A stretch of DNA of 64,000 nucleotides from Budorcas taxicolor (lineage: Eukaryota > Chordata > Mammalia > Artiodactyla > Bovidae). Below the pieces are notes generated by a model. That model was not told the origin of the DNA. It was given only the letters and a program-made list of their open reading frames with translations, and searched no databases. This document shows, in pieces, positions 45,181-57,389 of the stretch. The stretch spans positions 62,462,567 through 62,526,566 of the forward strand of contig NC_068912.1 of the NCBI RefSeq assembly GCF_023091745.1, written 5' to 3'. Position 1 is the first letter of the stretch. Each line of letters opens with the position of its first letter. The translations under genes were made by a program, and so were the position numbers.

Positions 45181-46156
45181 GAAATGACCGCAATTGTGCA
45201 GTTGTTTGTACTAAGTCTAAGGGCAAAGGAGAAGCCCCAGCAAGACAATAGGAGGGGCAAAATCGCATTTAGAATCAAACCCCATACCTGCCCAGAGATG
45301 CTCAGAGGACTCAAACATACCTTGTGCACACCAGGACCCAGAGACCCCACAGAGACTGAGACATACCTGTGTTTGGGTATCTCCTGAGGAGGTGTGGGTC
45401 AGCAGTGGACCACTGCAGGGGCAGGGGCTCTGGATGCTGTAGAGCTGGGTATAGCATAAGCCCTCTTGGAGAAGGTCACCATTAACCCCACCATAGAGAC
45501 ACCAGAACTTACACAGGACTGCGGAAACAGACTCTTGGAGGGCAAAAACAAACTTGTGCACACAAAGACCCAGGAGAAAGGAGCAGTGACCCCACAAGAG
45601 ACTGATCCAGACTTGCCCGTGAGTGTCCAGGAGCCTTCCATCGAGGCTGCTGCTCCGTCAGTGCTGGCCTGCTGCAGGGTTGGGGGCACTGGGTGTGGCA
45701 GTGTGTGCAGTGCAGGGGAACTTTGGAAGTAGGTTGTCATTTTCTTTATTACTCCCACCATAGTTTGACCTCAGGTCAAATAACAGCGAAGGAACACAGT
45801 CCCACCATTCAACAGAAAGTTGGATTAAAGATTAATAGAGCATGGCCCGGCCCATCAGAACAAGACCCAGTTTCCCCCTCAGTCAGTCTCTCCCATTAGG
45901 AAGCTCCCATAAGCCTCTTATCCTTCTCCATCAGAGGGCAGACAGACTGAAAACCACAATCAAAGAAAACTAACCAATCTGATCACATAGATCACAGTTT
46001 TGTCTAACTCAATGAAACTGCACCCAAACTAGGGTGTAGGGCCACCCAAGAGGGACATGTCATGGTGGAGAGTCTGACAAAACGTGGTCCACTGGAGAAG
46101 GGAATGGCACACCATTTCAGTATTCTTTCCTTGAGAACCCCATGAACAGTATGAAA
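45181..46156 (+). mobile_element. BovB 5' region, inverted relative to its 3' part
   Basis: Plus-orientation BovB 5' leader sequence: ACCCAGAGACCCCACAGAGA, GACTCTTGGAGGGC, CAGTTTCCCCCTCAGTCAGT, CATCAGAGGGCAGACAG, and a terminal CCCCATGAACAGTATGAAA. It ends directly at the second TSD copy AGTGAATTCTT (46157-46167). One TSD pair around the head-to-head pair shows a single twin-primed insertion. The GC-richer content and several open frames here are BovB leader, not a host gene. Confidence 0.93.
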
Positions 46157-46292
46157 AGTGAATTCTTAGTTGCATCTAAATCAGTTTGTAAAAACATCAA
46201 TCAAGATGGCAAATTGGGATAGTAGAAGGAAAAGAAAGGCTTAGTTGGGAAAGCAATTCATGTGGATTTTTTAATTGAAAAAGAAACTTTCT

Positions 46293-46386
46293 GGGAATTC
46301 CCTGGTGGTCTAGTGGTTAGGATTTGCACTTCACTGTCAAGGGTCAGGGAACTAAGATCCCACAAGCTGCACAGCCAAAAAAAAAG
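46293..46386 (+). mobile_element. CHR-type tRNA SINE
   Basis: GGGAATTCCCTGGTGGTCTA head to an A9 tail. TSD roughly AAAAGAAACTTTCT before and AAAAGAAACTTCT after the element. One of the better preserved CHR copies here, with an internal deletion around the B box. Confidence 0.9.
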
Positions 46387-46834
46387 GAAAAGAAACTTCT
46401 TATATTGCTTAGATTTTCTAAATGAGTTACAATATCGTCATAATTCTTAAAAGCTATTCAGTCTGCTTATTTGAGTTCATTGTCCTTGAACAAGAATGAA
46501 TGGAAATTGAAGCAACAAAGACAGACAAAATCTAAAAATCTTGCTATTGTTCATTAGCCACTTTCCAGATAAATATGTTTCACTGATTCTTACCAATAGA
46601 GAGCCTATTTTAATCCTTGAGATTGTGGATATGACCCAAAAGTCTTCTATTAGTCACAAGCTAAAATTTGCATTTTATTTCTAAGCTCAAAGGTATATGT
46701 CTACTCTAATAATATCATCATAAGTTTAGGAATTTTTATTATCAATTAAGAGGAAAGAAAATAAGACTATGAAATGGTTGAATTCTAAGATAGATTAGTA
46801 ATCAGAAGTCAGTAGTATCCATATGTAAAGGAAG

Positions 46835-46970
46835 AGCACTGGACAAGGGAATTTGAGTCCTGGATTAATCTCTTCCTAATTCTTGTGTAACTTTGGGCAA
46901 ATCAGTCCTACTTTCTTATTCTGTCTTCTTGGTAAAACAAAGATGATGTTAGCTAGTGTCTAAATCACCA
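46835..46970 (+). mobile_element. MIR SINE fragment
   Basis: Contains TTGAGTCCTGGATTAATC, TTCTTGTGTAACTTTGGGCA and GGTAAAACAAAGATGATGTT, the MIR core order. Confidence 0.65.
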
Positions 46971-47074
46971 CTTAGAAATAAGGTCCTAGAATGACACTGA
47001 TGAACATGTTTGCAGGGCAGGAACAGAGGCACAGACATAGAGAAAGGACTTGTGGACACAGTGGGGGAGGATCA

Positions 47075-47527
47075 ATTCAGCTCAGCTCAGGCACTCAGTC
47101 CTGTACGGCTCTTTGAGACCCCATGAATCGCAGCACGCCAAGCCTCCCTGTCCATCACCATCTCCCGGAGTTCACTCAGACTCATGTCCATCGAGTCAGT
47201 GATGCCATCCAGCCATCTCATCCTCTGTCGTCCCCTTCTCCTCCTGCCCCCAATCCCTCCCAGCATCAGAGTCTTTTCCAATAAGTCAACTCCTCATATG
47301 AGGTGGCCAAAGTACTGGAGTTTCAGCTTTAGCATCATTCCTTCCAAAGAAATCCCAGGGTTGATCTCCTTCAGAATGGACTGGTTGGATCTCCTTACAG
47401 TCCAAGGGACTCTCAAGAGTCTTCTCCAACACCACAGTTCAAAAGCATCAATTCTCCGGCACTCAGCCTTCTTCACAGTCCAACTCTCACATCCATACAT
47501 GACCACTGGAAAAACCACAGCCTTGAC
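47075..47527 (-). mobile_element. BovB 3' part of a second 5'-inverted insertion
   Basis: 3' end at 47075 after GGGGGAGGATCA (47063-47074). Minus-strand ORF2 C-terminal frames include CESWTVKKAECRRIDAFELW and RMRWLDGITDSMDMSLSELR. BovB sequence breaks off within CCTTGACT at 47527. Confidence 0.92.
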
Positions 47528-47569
47528 TTCAGTATTCTTGCCTTGAGAACCACATGAACAGTATGAAAA
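47528..47569 (+). mobile_element. BovB 5' leader piece (42 bp), inverted
   Basis: TCAGTATTCTTGCCTTGAGA, then ACATGAACAGTATGAAAA. The same BovB leader segment ends the inverted part at 46115-46156. Directly followed by the TSD partner GGGGGAAGGATCA (47570-47582). Confidence 0.88.
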
Positions 47570-47582
47570 GGGGGAAGGATCA

Positions 47583-48703
47583 GTTCAGTTCAGGTCAGTC
47601 GCTCAGTCATCTCTGACTCTTTGCGACCCCGTGAATCGCAGCACACCAGGCCTCCCTGTCCATCACCATCTCCCAGAGTTCACTCAGACTCACGTCCATC
47701 AAGTCCATGATGCCATCCAGCCATCTCATCCTCGGTCATCCCCTTCTCCTCCTGCCCCCAATCCCTCCCAGCATCAGAGTCTTCTCCAATGAGTCAACTC
47801 TTCGCATGAGGTGGCCAAAGTACTGGAGCTTCAGCTTTAGCATCATTCCTTCCAAAGAAATCCCAGGGTTGATTTCCTTCAGAATGGACTGGTTGAATCT
47901 CCTTGCAGTCCAAGGGACCCTCAAGAGTCTTCTCCAACACCACTGTTCAAACGCATCAATTCTTCAGCGTTCAGCCTTCTTCACAGTCCAACTCTCACAT
48001 CCATACATGACCACTGGAAAAACCATAGCCTTGACTAGACGGACCTTAGTCGGCAAAGTAATGTCTCTGCTTTTGAATATACTGTCTAGGTTGGTCATAA
48101 CTTTTCTTCCAAGGAGTAAGCGTCTTTTAATTTCATGGCTGCAGTCATCATCTGCAGTGATTTTGGAGCCCAAAAAATAAAGTCTGACACTGTTTCTACT
48201 GTTTCCCCATCTATTTCCCATGAAGTGATGGGACCAGATGCCATGATCTTCGTTTTCTGAATGTTGACCTTTAAGCCAACTTTTCACTCTCCTCTTTCAC
48301 TTTCATGAAGAGGCTTTTTAGCTCCTCTTCACTTTCTGCCATAAGGGTGGTGTCATCTGCATATCTGAGGTGATTGATATTTCTCCCAGCAATCTTGATT
48401 CCAGCTTGTGTTTCTTCCAGTCCAGCATTTCTCATGATGTACTCTGCACATAAGTTAAATAAGCAGGGTGACAATATACAGCCTTGATGTACTCCTTTTC
48501 CTATTTGGAACCAGTCTGTTGTTCCATGTCCGGTTCTAACTGTTGCTTCTTGACCTGCATACAGATTTCTCAAGAGGCAGGTTAGGTGGTCTGGTATTCC
48601 CATGTCTTTCAGAATTTTCCGCAGTTTACTGTGATCCACACAGTCAAAGGCTTTGAGATAGTCAATAAAGCAGAAATAGATGTTTTTCTGGAACTCTCTT
48701 GCT
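47583..48703 (-). mobile_element. BovB LINE, 5'-truncated (1.12 kb)
   Basis: 3' end at 47583, immediately after the previous insertion. It extends back past RT motif A to the GGAACTCTCTTGC segment, where L1 sequence resumes. No convincing TSD of its own. ORF2 is split into C-terminal and RT frames. Confidence 0.93.
48271..48639 (-). pseudogene. BovB ORF2 RT fragment (motifs B-C), 122 codons
   Basis: Minus-strand frame with GHGTTDWFQIGKG, HQGCILSPCLFN (motif B region) and an intact catalytic RYADDTTLMAES (motif C, about residues 92-103), then EEELKSL. The YADD box holds the paired aspartates of the RT active site. The frame ends at a frameshift before the C-terminal region, which continues in another frame (47964-48287). 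Endonuclease is missing. Confidence 0.85.
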
Positions 48704-48969
48704 TAGAGTGGGACAAATTGAGAATAGCGTTGAAACATATATATTACCATGTGTTAAATAGATAGCTAATGGGAAACTGCTGTATAGCACAAGGAGCTCA
48801 GCTTTGTGCTCTGCGATGATCTAGAGGGGTGGGATGGTAGGGGTGGGCGGGAGGCTAAAGAGGGAGGGGATATATGTATTGGTATAATTGATTCATGCTG
48901 TTGTACAGCAGAAACTAACACAGCACTGTAAAGCAATTATACTCCGATTAAGAAATAAAGTGAAAAAAT

Positions 48970-51404
48970 GATAAGATCCCAGAATTAAAATGCACAGAAA
49001 ATCTATATAAATTTATTCATTCTATGTAATTCTACATACACACTCTTTCACCACACACACGCATGTATATTGCTAAAGGAAAAAATTATATTTCAGTCAA
49101 ATAGGATAATATGTTGTATCCTCAATTATTAAAACTCCTTTTCACTAAGATTACTGCAGTTCCTTTCGATCCTTTCAAAAATTACAGTAATCCTCTCAAA
49201 TGATTAAATTTGAGAAAAAAGAAAGGGTGGGAGAAAAAGCTACTGCATGTTTTTCTTTTGATCTTTATTTTTTTATTGTGTTCACAAAATATGACTATAT
49301 CTTAGTGATTTAGATTTCACATATATCCAAAAATATTTTACAGAAAAAAATCCTTGTACACTTTTTCTTAAGTAAATAATACTCAAAGTATAAGTTAGAA
49401 TTGGTTTACGTATTCTGGAAGAGTAGCCAAAAATAACCTCTATACTATTTAAATTATTGGTAAGATAATCCAATAATAAGACCTGTTAACTATAATAATA
49501 TCTTAACTTTTATATAGTACATTTATTCACAGTAGAATACACATTACCATAATATGCATAATATCTGCCTAGTTCATTCTCAAAGGCATTTTATAAAATA
49601 TAGGTTAAATTGTTTTAAAAATAGTTGTTTCTTTTACTGATTTTGCCTTCATAATATTTAGCATCCTATACTTTCAATTTAATAAATTATTCCTTTTTAA
49701 TACACACCAATTGTAATATACACATATTTGCAAAGGTGCAATGTCCACTGGCAAGGAGCCACACAACTGGCATTTTAAAAATCAAAATCAAAATGAAAAA
49801 CTTTCCACAAAATAATGAGAATATACCAACAAATAACTGAACTCAATTTATTTATCCCTGTGCATTATAATATTATATAATAAGTTGTATTTTATTTCTT
49901 TTTAACCAAGCATTACTAAATCTATTGAAAAACTTCCCCTGATATATTGGCATGCTTTTATAGCCTTCTCTGAACTTATGAGTTTAGGAATTCTTTTGGC
50001 TTCAAGCCATTTTATAAGGTAAACAAAGTCACATGAGGATTTATTAAAACCCCAAGTATGAAACTAGCCCATCCCCCCATGAATAGTAAATTTGAATGGG
50101 AGGGAGAGGCAGCTCAAAGACCTTGTAAACTGGCTGATAGAATATATAAATATTGAGCAGCCTAGAAACCACAGGACAAAGCTACATTTTCTTTCATTAT
50201 AAATCCATAAATACTATTTAAGTATTTTTACATGAGTTTATATTCAAAAGTGGGAACCCTATTATCTTTCACAGGGCTATTATGAGGGTGAACTGAGATC
50301 ATATTCACACAACTAATACTGTTTGTACTAAGAGCTGGGATCTATTTTAATTGTATCTATACATTTAATCTTTATAACAGTGCTATAACCATTAGCATAA
50401 ATCAGATGAAATTCACATTTCTGTAGGTGAAACACTGTTGAATTTCAACCTACTACTATTGTTTCTCTCACCTTACAAACTAAGGGAACAGAGAGGTTAA
50501 CTTGTTTAAGGAGAATCGCTGTACTTTCTATCTCACAATTGAGGAAGCTGAAACTCAAGGAAGAATAAGTGATTTTCCCAAAGATAATAGTATCTGCTTC
50601 TCAGAGTTAGATCAAGAGAAACTATATCTGCCTATGCACTTTGTAAATTTTATATTGTTGAAAAAGTTAAACTACTTTTATTCTTAATTTTATGAAGTCT
50701 CAGCTTCACAATGGATCTTTCATAAGCCAAAGGGAATGCTGCATCTAGTTATCAAGACAAAAGGCTTTTGTGCTTATCTTCTGTGATGCTTCCCCTTTGA
50801 ACTGACAGGGTGACTTGCAGTCACCCATCTCTGGCTTTTTCTGTTATCAAATCAATGTTTAACGATTAAGGTACTGGAGTACTTTCCTTTGCTCTCAAAT
50901 TAATTTCTATGCTGTCCCTGAAAAAAAAATGAGGTGCAAGGGTTATTGGGGATAATATTAAACCATTTATGAAACATTACCATCCCTCAAGTAGCACACA
51001 AATAATCTTCAAACATTATTTCATGTGATATAATTTGAGCTGGAACCAGAGGAGAGTATATACAACAGAAGAAAGAGGAATCTAAACAGGACATCTGATT
51101 GTTCTATTTTTCAATTCTGCTCTGTTTTTACCGATGTCTCAGACACTCCCTTGCCATCATTTAGGCACTTAGAGACATTATCTTTGAGGGGCATTTGGTT
51201 CACTTCAATAAGCCCAGGAGAGACCATCTTCAGCCCTGGAGCAGAGAACACTAAAATCTTTCTTAGCTCCTCAGCATGTTCTGCCTTTCCAAGAAAGTCC
51301 TTAAATACTATTGCTGGCTTCTTGGTAAGCATGTCACTTACAAGAGTAATATTTTATTTCTATAGTTCTCCTGGACACAGAGGGTGCAGCTGTTACCAGG
51401 GCCT
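48970..51404. other. AT-rich DNA, nothing firmly recognised
   Basis: About 2.4 kb with no named repeat. About 50340-50460 has a faint MIR-like pattern (AGAGCTGGGATCTATTTTAA). Open frames lack domains. Confidence 0.45.
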
Positions 51405-51640
51405 GGCTCAGGAGTCAACCTGTGTTAAAACCAGACTTAAACTGTATTTGAAATTTCTGCCACTTAACTACCTGTGTGACTTTGGGCAAGCTGCTTCACA
51501 ACTCTGGTCATCAGTTTCTCATTTATAAAGTGGAGATTTTGGTAGTTCTTACTTCATGCAATTTAGAAATATTTTAAATGAGACAATGTGAGGAGTGTTT
51601 TGAGCATTGCCAAACATGCTGAGTATTTTAATGGATATTG
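51405..51640 (+). mobile_element. MIR SINE
   Basis: CCACTTAACTACCTGTGTGA, CTTTGGGCAAGCTGCTTCAC, TTCTCATTTATAAAGTGGAG and a terminal AAACATGCTGAGTATTTTAA give a good MIR match. Confidence 0.85.
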
Positions 51641-54556
51641 ATTCCTCATGAAATTTTGAGCATTTAATGCTCAAATATTAATTCAGGCATGAAATCTTAA
51701 TTTAACATTTAGAAACACATGCACTTTCATGTGTTCATAGAATGCTTAAACATCCATCAGGAATTTAGGTTAATTTCCTTAAGAACTGATTCTTCACACT
51801 CCTTGCAATCTCTAACTTTCTGCTTTCCAACATTTACATACTATCTCAGTTTTCCTGGAATAAGTCCACTTCAGCACCAGTTACATCTATCCTTGTCCTT
51901 TTCTTTCCTTCAGTGTTGTAATACATTTCATTGTTTCTCCTTGTCACTTATTGATAAATGCTATATTACCAAAATAGATACCAGTTGCTAACAGAGTAGC
52001 TATGGTTCATCACCTAAAATTAAAAGTGATGAGCTAGAGGAATATACAAAAACAAATTAAGGTATACTCATATACATGGCTACAACAATAAAAATTGCAT
52101 GCGGTATTACACATGGTAACAGAGATCTTTGTAATAGAAAAAAGTGAAATGTGAATTCTAAGTCACAGTAGGTTAATAGAAGACTGTTAGCTCTGATTTT
52201 TTTCTTTTTCTTATAGAACCTTTTAATTGCTGCATTTCTAACGCACTTTCATTTGCCAGTAGTTCTCTTTTTTATTCTTGTAATAATCTTTCCTAAGGTA
52301 CATCCTATAAATTACCCCTTTATTTTCCCTCTCCCTCTTCTCTTTAAAGAATTCTGAGAAAGAGAGAGAGGAAAGGTGAACTATAATTTTAAGTAACTCC
52401 TTTGGATTAGTTCATGTGCTCTTTTTAAAAAATCTCTAGCTGTCATTAGCACTGTGCTTTCCTGCCCCCATTCTCAAACATGGCAATTTATTAGCTGTAG
52501 CTGCTGCTACTGGCCTGCCTTTTTCCTATTAAGGCACCAACCCTAGACAAACAAGCCCTCTCCATTCATTTCCTACATTCTTTACTTCTTTAACTTGTTC
52601 TAATTCCAGGTTTCTTCTAAGGACCCTCAATTTCAAAACCCTTCATTAGGCTGGTCAAAAGTACTTCAATTTTTGTGTTTCCTTTTATTTTGCAAAAGGC
52701 TGGCTTTCTCCCCAAACTCATTTGTTCAATTTTGTCTCTTTACTTCCTTACCTCTTACATCACTCTTTTGCAAGGCCAGTGGCTTTTTTAAAAACTTCTC
52801 TAAGCCCAGTTCCTCTTTAAGATGCTTCTGGAAATCTCACATCTAGATTAAGTAGAAGAGATTAAATATTGCTACTGAACTTGCCAAGCAACTTAAAAAT
52901 GACTATAGGTCCTACATTTGACAAAACAGCAACAAATCAGAAATCCTGGGATAAGCAATTCATTGGGGACAAAAAAAAACTCATGGTAAAAGTGACTCCA
53001 TGGCAAATAAGTATAATTAAGTATAAGTTTTTTCTTTATTGTAAACATAAAGACACTCATTCATTTATTCATTCATACCATAAATATCCCTGATCCCCTG
53101 TTATGCTAGGACTAGAATAATAAAAAATGATTCTAACAGTAAAATATCCTCTTTCTGGAACATTGATTTATGAAATGTTATTTTTTGTTGCATTCTTTGC
53201 TTCCATTCTTAACTCTTCACTTGAAGCCATTCAAAGTCAAAAGCTACAAACAAGGCATCAAACATTTGACTTTAAGTGTTGAATTCAATACCATCTCTCT
53301 GAAACTCTTCAACCAGGATGGTTTAAAGTATGATAATAAAGGGATGGAACTGAAATGTTTTCATTTCTCTTTTCCCTCTTCTACTTTTTCCACTAGTAGA
53401 AGAAAGTATGTGTTTGGCAATAAGAGGAGAGAGAGTGATATGTTGGATAACAAACCTTTAAATGAGAAAGCTGTTTATAACGCCTAAGAAAACTGCATTT
53501 ATATAACTAATTCTGATTCATATGATTTTATAGATTTGGTTTGAAACCACCTTATTAATGTTCAATGAACTAAGTAGGGGACATATTATAACCAGCTTTA
53601 AAGAGAAAAAAAAATGATGTAAGTTGCATAGCTAGGAGACAAAGAAGGGCAGGATTGAGGCTTAGCATAGGCTTCCCAAATCCTGACCCAATTATTTTTC
53701 CATTATTAAACACATGTCTGTCTTTAAAAAATGCACATGCTAATGTTAACCCATGGGAGTGAAATTTCAGTCTTTTGTCATACAAATAGAAAATATATAC
53801 CACATTCAGTTAGCTTATGTTTTATATATTTCATAGATAATAAGATATTTGAAAACAAATTAAATTTTTATCAAAATCCTTGCCAAAGTTTGCACTTTCC
53901 TTTTGTGTGTCCAATTTTTTGATAAAATTTTAATATATATATTTTATATTACAGTAGGAAGAGAGCATGTATACTTTGATTTCAAAGCAAAGTGAATTTT
54001 GAAATTCTGAGGCATGGCTCTGACATCAAAGATATTCAAATAATCACCACACTGATAACATTAACTTGATTGAATATTGCAGTTCTCTTGGTTAGAAATA
54101 TTTTAAAGTTGTCTTCAGTTGATTTCTCTTAGAAAAATATAGCTTCTAAGGGGAATTCAATCAGGGGCTATTAATGTGTTAGCTTTTAGAGAAAAAGTAG
54201 ATAGGTCTGTGTAAAATTCACATGTATATTTAAATTTTGAGTGCAAAAGATCACAGGTCATATAAGAAGTAAAGGTAGTACTTAATGATGTTTAATTGAA
54301 TATATCTAATTATTATGTTCTGACTATGATGAGTATAATCATTACTACGTTAAAGTTGATTTCAGGATACAAATCTTGAAATGCAATAATTACATCTCCC
54401 TAAACTAAGTGCCCCAATGCTTAACACTCAAAATGCTAAAATATACTGTACAAAATGTTTATCTTTCAAAGGTAACATGAGTCTAAATTCAAAGGAAATC
54501 ATAAGGTTATTTTTTGTATGCTTTTCCCCCTCTTATCATATACCTTTCTTTATCAC
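51641..54556. other. AT-rich DNA, nothing recognised
   Basis: About 2.9 kb. A short GA run lies at about 52355-52375 and a CATT-rich patch at about 53055-53080. No exon or named repeat. Confidence 0.4.
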
Positions 54557-54762
54557 TGTGCTAAGTTGCTTCAGTAGGATCCGGCCCTATAGACTGTAGC
54601 CCACCAGGCTCCTCTGTCCATGGGGTTCTCCAGGCAAGAATACTGGAGTGGGTTGCCATGTCCTCCTCCAGGGGATCTTCCAGTTGAGGGATTGAACCCA
54701 TGTCACTTGAGTCTCCTGCTTAGGCGGCAGGTTCTTTATCACTAGCACCACCTGGGAAGCCT
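54557..54762 (-). mobile_element. Bov-tA SINE
   Basis: Complement of Bov-tA: GTGCTAAGTTGCTTCAGTAG, CCACCAGGCTCCTCTGTCCA, degraded B box (GGGATTGAACCC) and CACCTGGGAAGCC head. TSD not clear. Confidence 0.9.
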
Positions 54763-55544
54763 ATTTCCTGTATCTATTTTGACTTCATTCTTCAACTTCT
54801 TTCTAATTTCTTTACCCTTGTTCTAGAACCTGTCACTTAGGATTCTCTTGTCCCATCTTTGCCTCAAATTAGCCCCTGTTTAATACACAAAAGGATGTGA
54901 GACTATCAGTGTACTGAAAATATAACGCTCTGGCTTATAATACATGTTTTTCCATATGACACCTTTCTTTCTGTGCTAATGAACACCTTTAACTGTGTCT
55001 TTTTCCACTCTATTCTGTAAAACCATCACTCTGCCTTTCTACATTCAGCTTGTAGGTTTTGACCCTCCTTCTCTATTACTTTCTTTGAGATCTGAGCCCC
55101 TTTCATCCCTTTTGCTGTGTTGCATGCCTTTCTCCTCTCAAAAGCCCCCTACTTCTGTTCATCACAGCTGATTCTCTAGATATTTCCTCTAGGAAGGGGA
55201 GAATGCTTATCAGATGGTGAAACTTTCAACTCCTCAATGTGGAGTTGAAATGGCTGGAGCTCCAAGTGGTAAGTCTGTGTGGTACAGAGAGTAAGCACTG
55301 TGGGGGCTCAAAAACTTTGAGTCTTGTCCCTCTGTTTGTCTGGACACTTTCTGCGTCTGAAAAACCATGTGCCTGTCTCAACATTGTTAGGATTATTCAG
55401 TGTAGTCAGTCATTCAGGCCAGAAGATATTCAAGTTGTAACAGAAATATTGTCAAACCTAGAGTTTGACTTGGCCTAACAAAAATGACAACAAAAAGTGG
55501 GTTTTAAGTTACACCGTGTCACTGGCTACAGCTCAGGGCTTGAA
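54763..55544. other. nothing recognised
   Basis: Pyrimidine-rich patches at about 55020-55170. No exon or repeat family recognised. Confidence 0.4.
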
Positions 55545-55571
55545 AACAACAACAACAACAACAACAACAAC
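55545..55571 (+). repeat. (CAA)n microsatellite
   Basis: Nine tandem AAC/CAA units. The polyasparagine frame across it is an artefact of this repeat. Confidence 0.9.
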
Positions 55572-56164
55572 TTGTTGCTTCAGACATGGCTGCTAAATAG
55601 ACTAGAAATCCCATTTAAAGATGACAGAAATTCATTGTGCTTTGTCCTTAAAGTGGATGTGCAGCCAGTAGTGCTAAATATTCAGTAGGCATTTAATAAA
55701 CCCTGGCTTAGAAGATGAAAAAAAAGAATTTTGTCAGAGAATTATCTGGAAGAAAAATGCATTGACTACACTCTTTTCTTTAAAGTGACTTCACCCTAAG
55801 AGTCCCCTTCTTTAGAAACATGGTAACCTTGTTGAGATTTGCCTGGTACATTGAGTAGAGTGAATCTAAGCCTGATATTTCTAGGACTTCTGATGAGACT
55901 AATATCTCTGCTCTCTTTACCTGCTTTGTTTATCAATCATTAGCTATCAATCAGTTTTTACAGGTTAGGTTCATTTTCTCCTTTAATCTGCCTACTATGG
56001 GGTAGGTCTGGGCTGGAAAAGAGATTAGTTCACAGTTATGTCTTAATATAAACAGGTAATAAAACTTTACCCTGGTTCCTTCTCATTGCTTCAGGTCAGG
56101 GCATTTTTTGAGTGAGCTGATGGTTTTGTATCTAAGTTAGAGGGAATGGGTTGATGATTCTATC
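55572..56164. other. nothing recognised
   Basis: No repeat family or exon that I can support. Confidence 0.4.
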
Positions 56165-56390
56165 AAACCATTAATAATCTACTGAGCATTTATGTGCCAG
56201 CATTATTGTAGATGGTTACATGAATAACTTAATGTTTCCCCCCAACATATCTATCCCCATTTTACAGGCAAGGAAAGTGAGTTAAACAATTTGCTTAAGG
56301 TCTTGCAGCAATTTGGAGAAGCCAGGGATGGATATGCACCCTGCAATTTTACTGGAGAGTCTGCACTCTCAACAGCTAAGGTTGCCCTAG
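56165..56390 (-). mobile_element. MIR SINE
   Basis: Antisense MIR: ACTGAGCATTTATGTGCCAG, ATCCCCATTTTACAGGCAAG, GTTAAACAATTTGCTTAAGG and the B-box side (CACTCTCAACAGCTAAGG). Confidence 0.82.
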
Positions 56391-57389
56391 TATAACTGAG
56401 TTAATTAATTCAACTTGTTGTGTGATGTTGTGGTTTTGTTTCATTTTCTGTCTGCCAGGCTTGCTTCACTGGATTGGTTCATGCTGAATAGATTGCCTTG
56501 TCTTAACAGTTGCCAGCACAAAAGATCTTTTTGTGAAGCTCTTTCTCTTGGCCTGATTATTCCAAAAGCAAAAGCACCAGCATTATCAGGAGGGCACTAG
56601 GCCACTGGTGTCTGGGGCAGAAGGAATAGAGAAGCAGCTGGTAGAATGAGTGACAGCAGAAGTAGCCAAAGTCTTGCCAGTTGGAGCCCTACAACCAGGT
56701 TAATTGTTTAGAAGATAGAGTCTAGAGAAATGATCACTTAGGTCACTAGGTTAAGAATCCCAGGTAAATAGCACGGAGTTGAGGGCGTAAAGAGAGGCCA
56801 GGACAACACAAAGAAAATTAGGTCAGAAACACAGCCTACATCAGGAAGACAGGGATAGGAAAACCACAGCACAGTTTAGTTTTACTATATAGAATGAGGA
56901 AAGGTCAAACTGCTAGCTGAGTAATAGAAAGAAGAGCATCCCATTGCCCTTGGTGGGGGTCTCTTCTGTGGCTCACCCTAACTGCCTTGTGCCTACCTTG
57001 TCTATGCTTTCTGTAAGATCCTGACAGTGGACACCATGAGTATAATCAATTTCAGCTCTAGGTTTCTAAACTGGTGGAGCTACCCTTGAATTTTTGTGGA
57101 AAGGTTTCTTTTTCCCCTGTGCTGTTTGATTAACCTTCCCTGTGTTGGGCTGTCCCTACTGATGGGGTATCAGAGTGAGACTGAAGAGCCTCTGTGATCT
57201 GTCTTAGAAGACTGTTTCAAATGTTGAATTCTAACCTGGGTTTCAGTTTGTTCTCAAGTCTTTAGTTATAGCCAGTGTAGCAAAAGATAGTTTGATAATG
57301 TCAACAATAGTATTTTATGGGGTTGTGGAATTTGGACATCATCTAGTTTTGCAACTGTAAATAAAGATAAACATCATTTAACTTTTATT
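56391..57389. other. nothing recognised
   Basis: About 1 kb with no supported exon or repeat. Confidence 0.4.

Larger units (their letters stand above)
46975..48965 (+). mobile_element. L1 3' UTR, interrupted by two BovB copies
   Basis: Ruminant-type L1 3' UTR. The left part (to about 47062) reads GGACTTGTGGACACAGTGGG. The right part (48705-48965) reads AGAGTGGGACAAATTGAGAA, CTGCTGTATAGCACAAGGAG, CTAGAGGGGTGGGATGG and a terminal ATTATACTCCGATTAAGAAA. Two BovB insertions lie between. Confidence 0.85.

Noticed and set aside
45184..45899. Several overlapping open frames in a GC-richer patch that resemble a host gene
   Set aside because: The DNA is BovB 5' leader, as shown by its position in a TSD-bounded insertion. 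The frames lie on both strands and have no domain.
51151..51528. 125-codon frame overlapping a 73-codon minus-strand frame
   Set aside because: Runs into a MIR at its 3' part, has no recognisable domain and no exon structure.
55497..55688. Polyasparagine-containing small protein
   Set aside because: The Asn run is the translation of a (CAA)n microsatellite; no other coding evidence.
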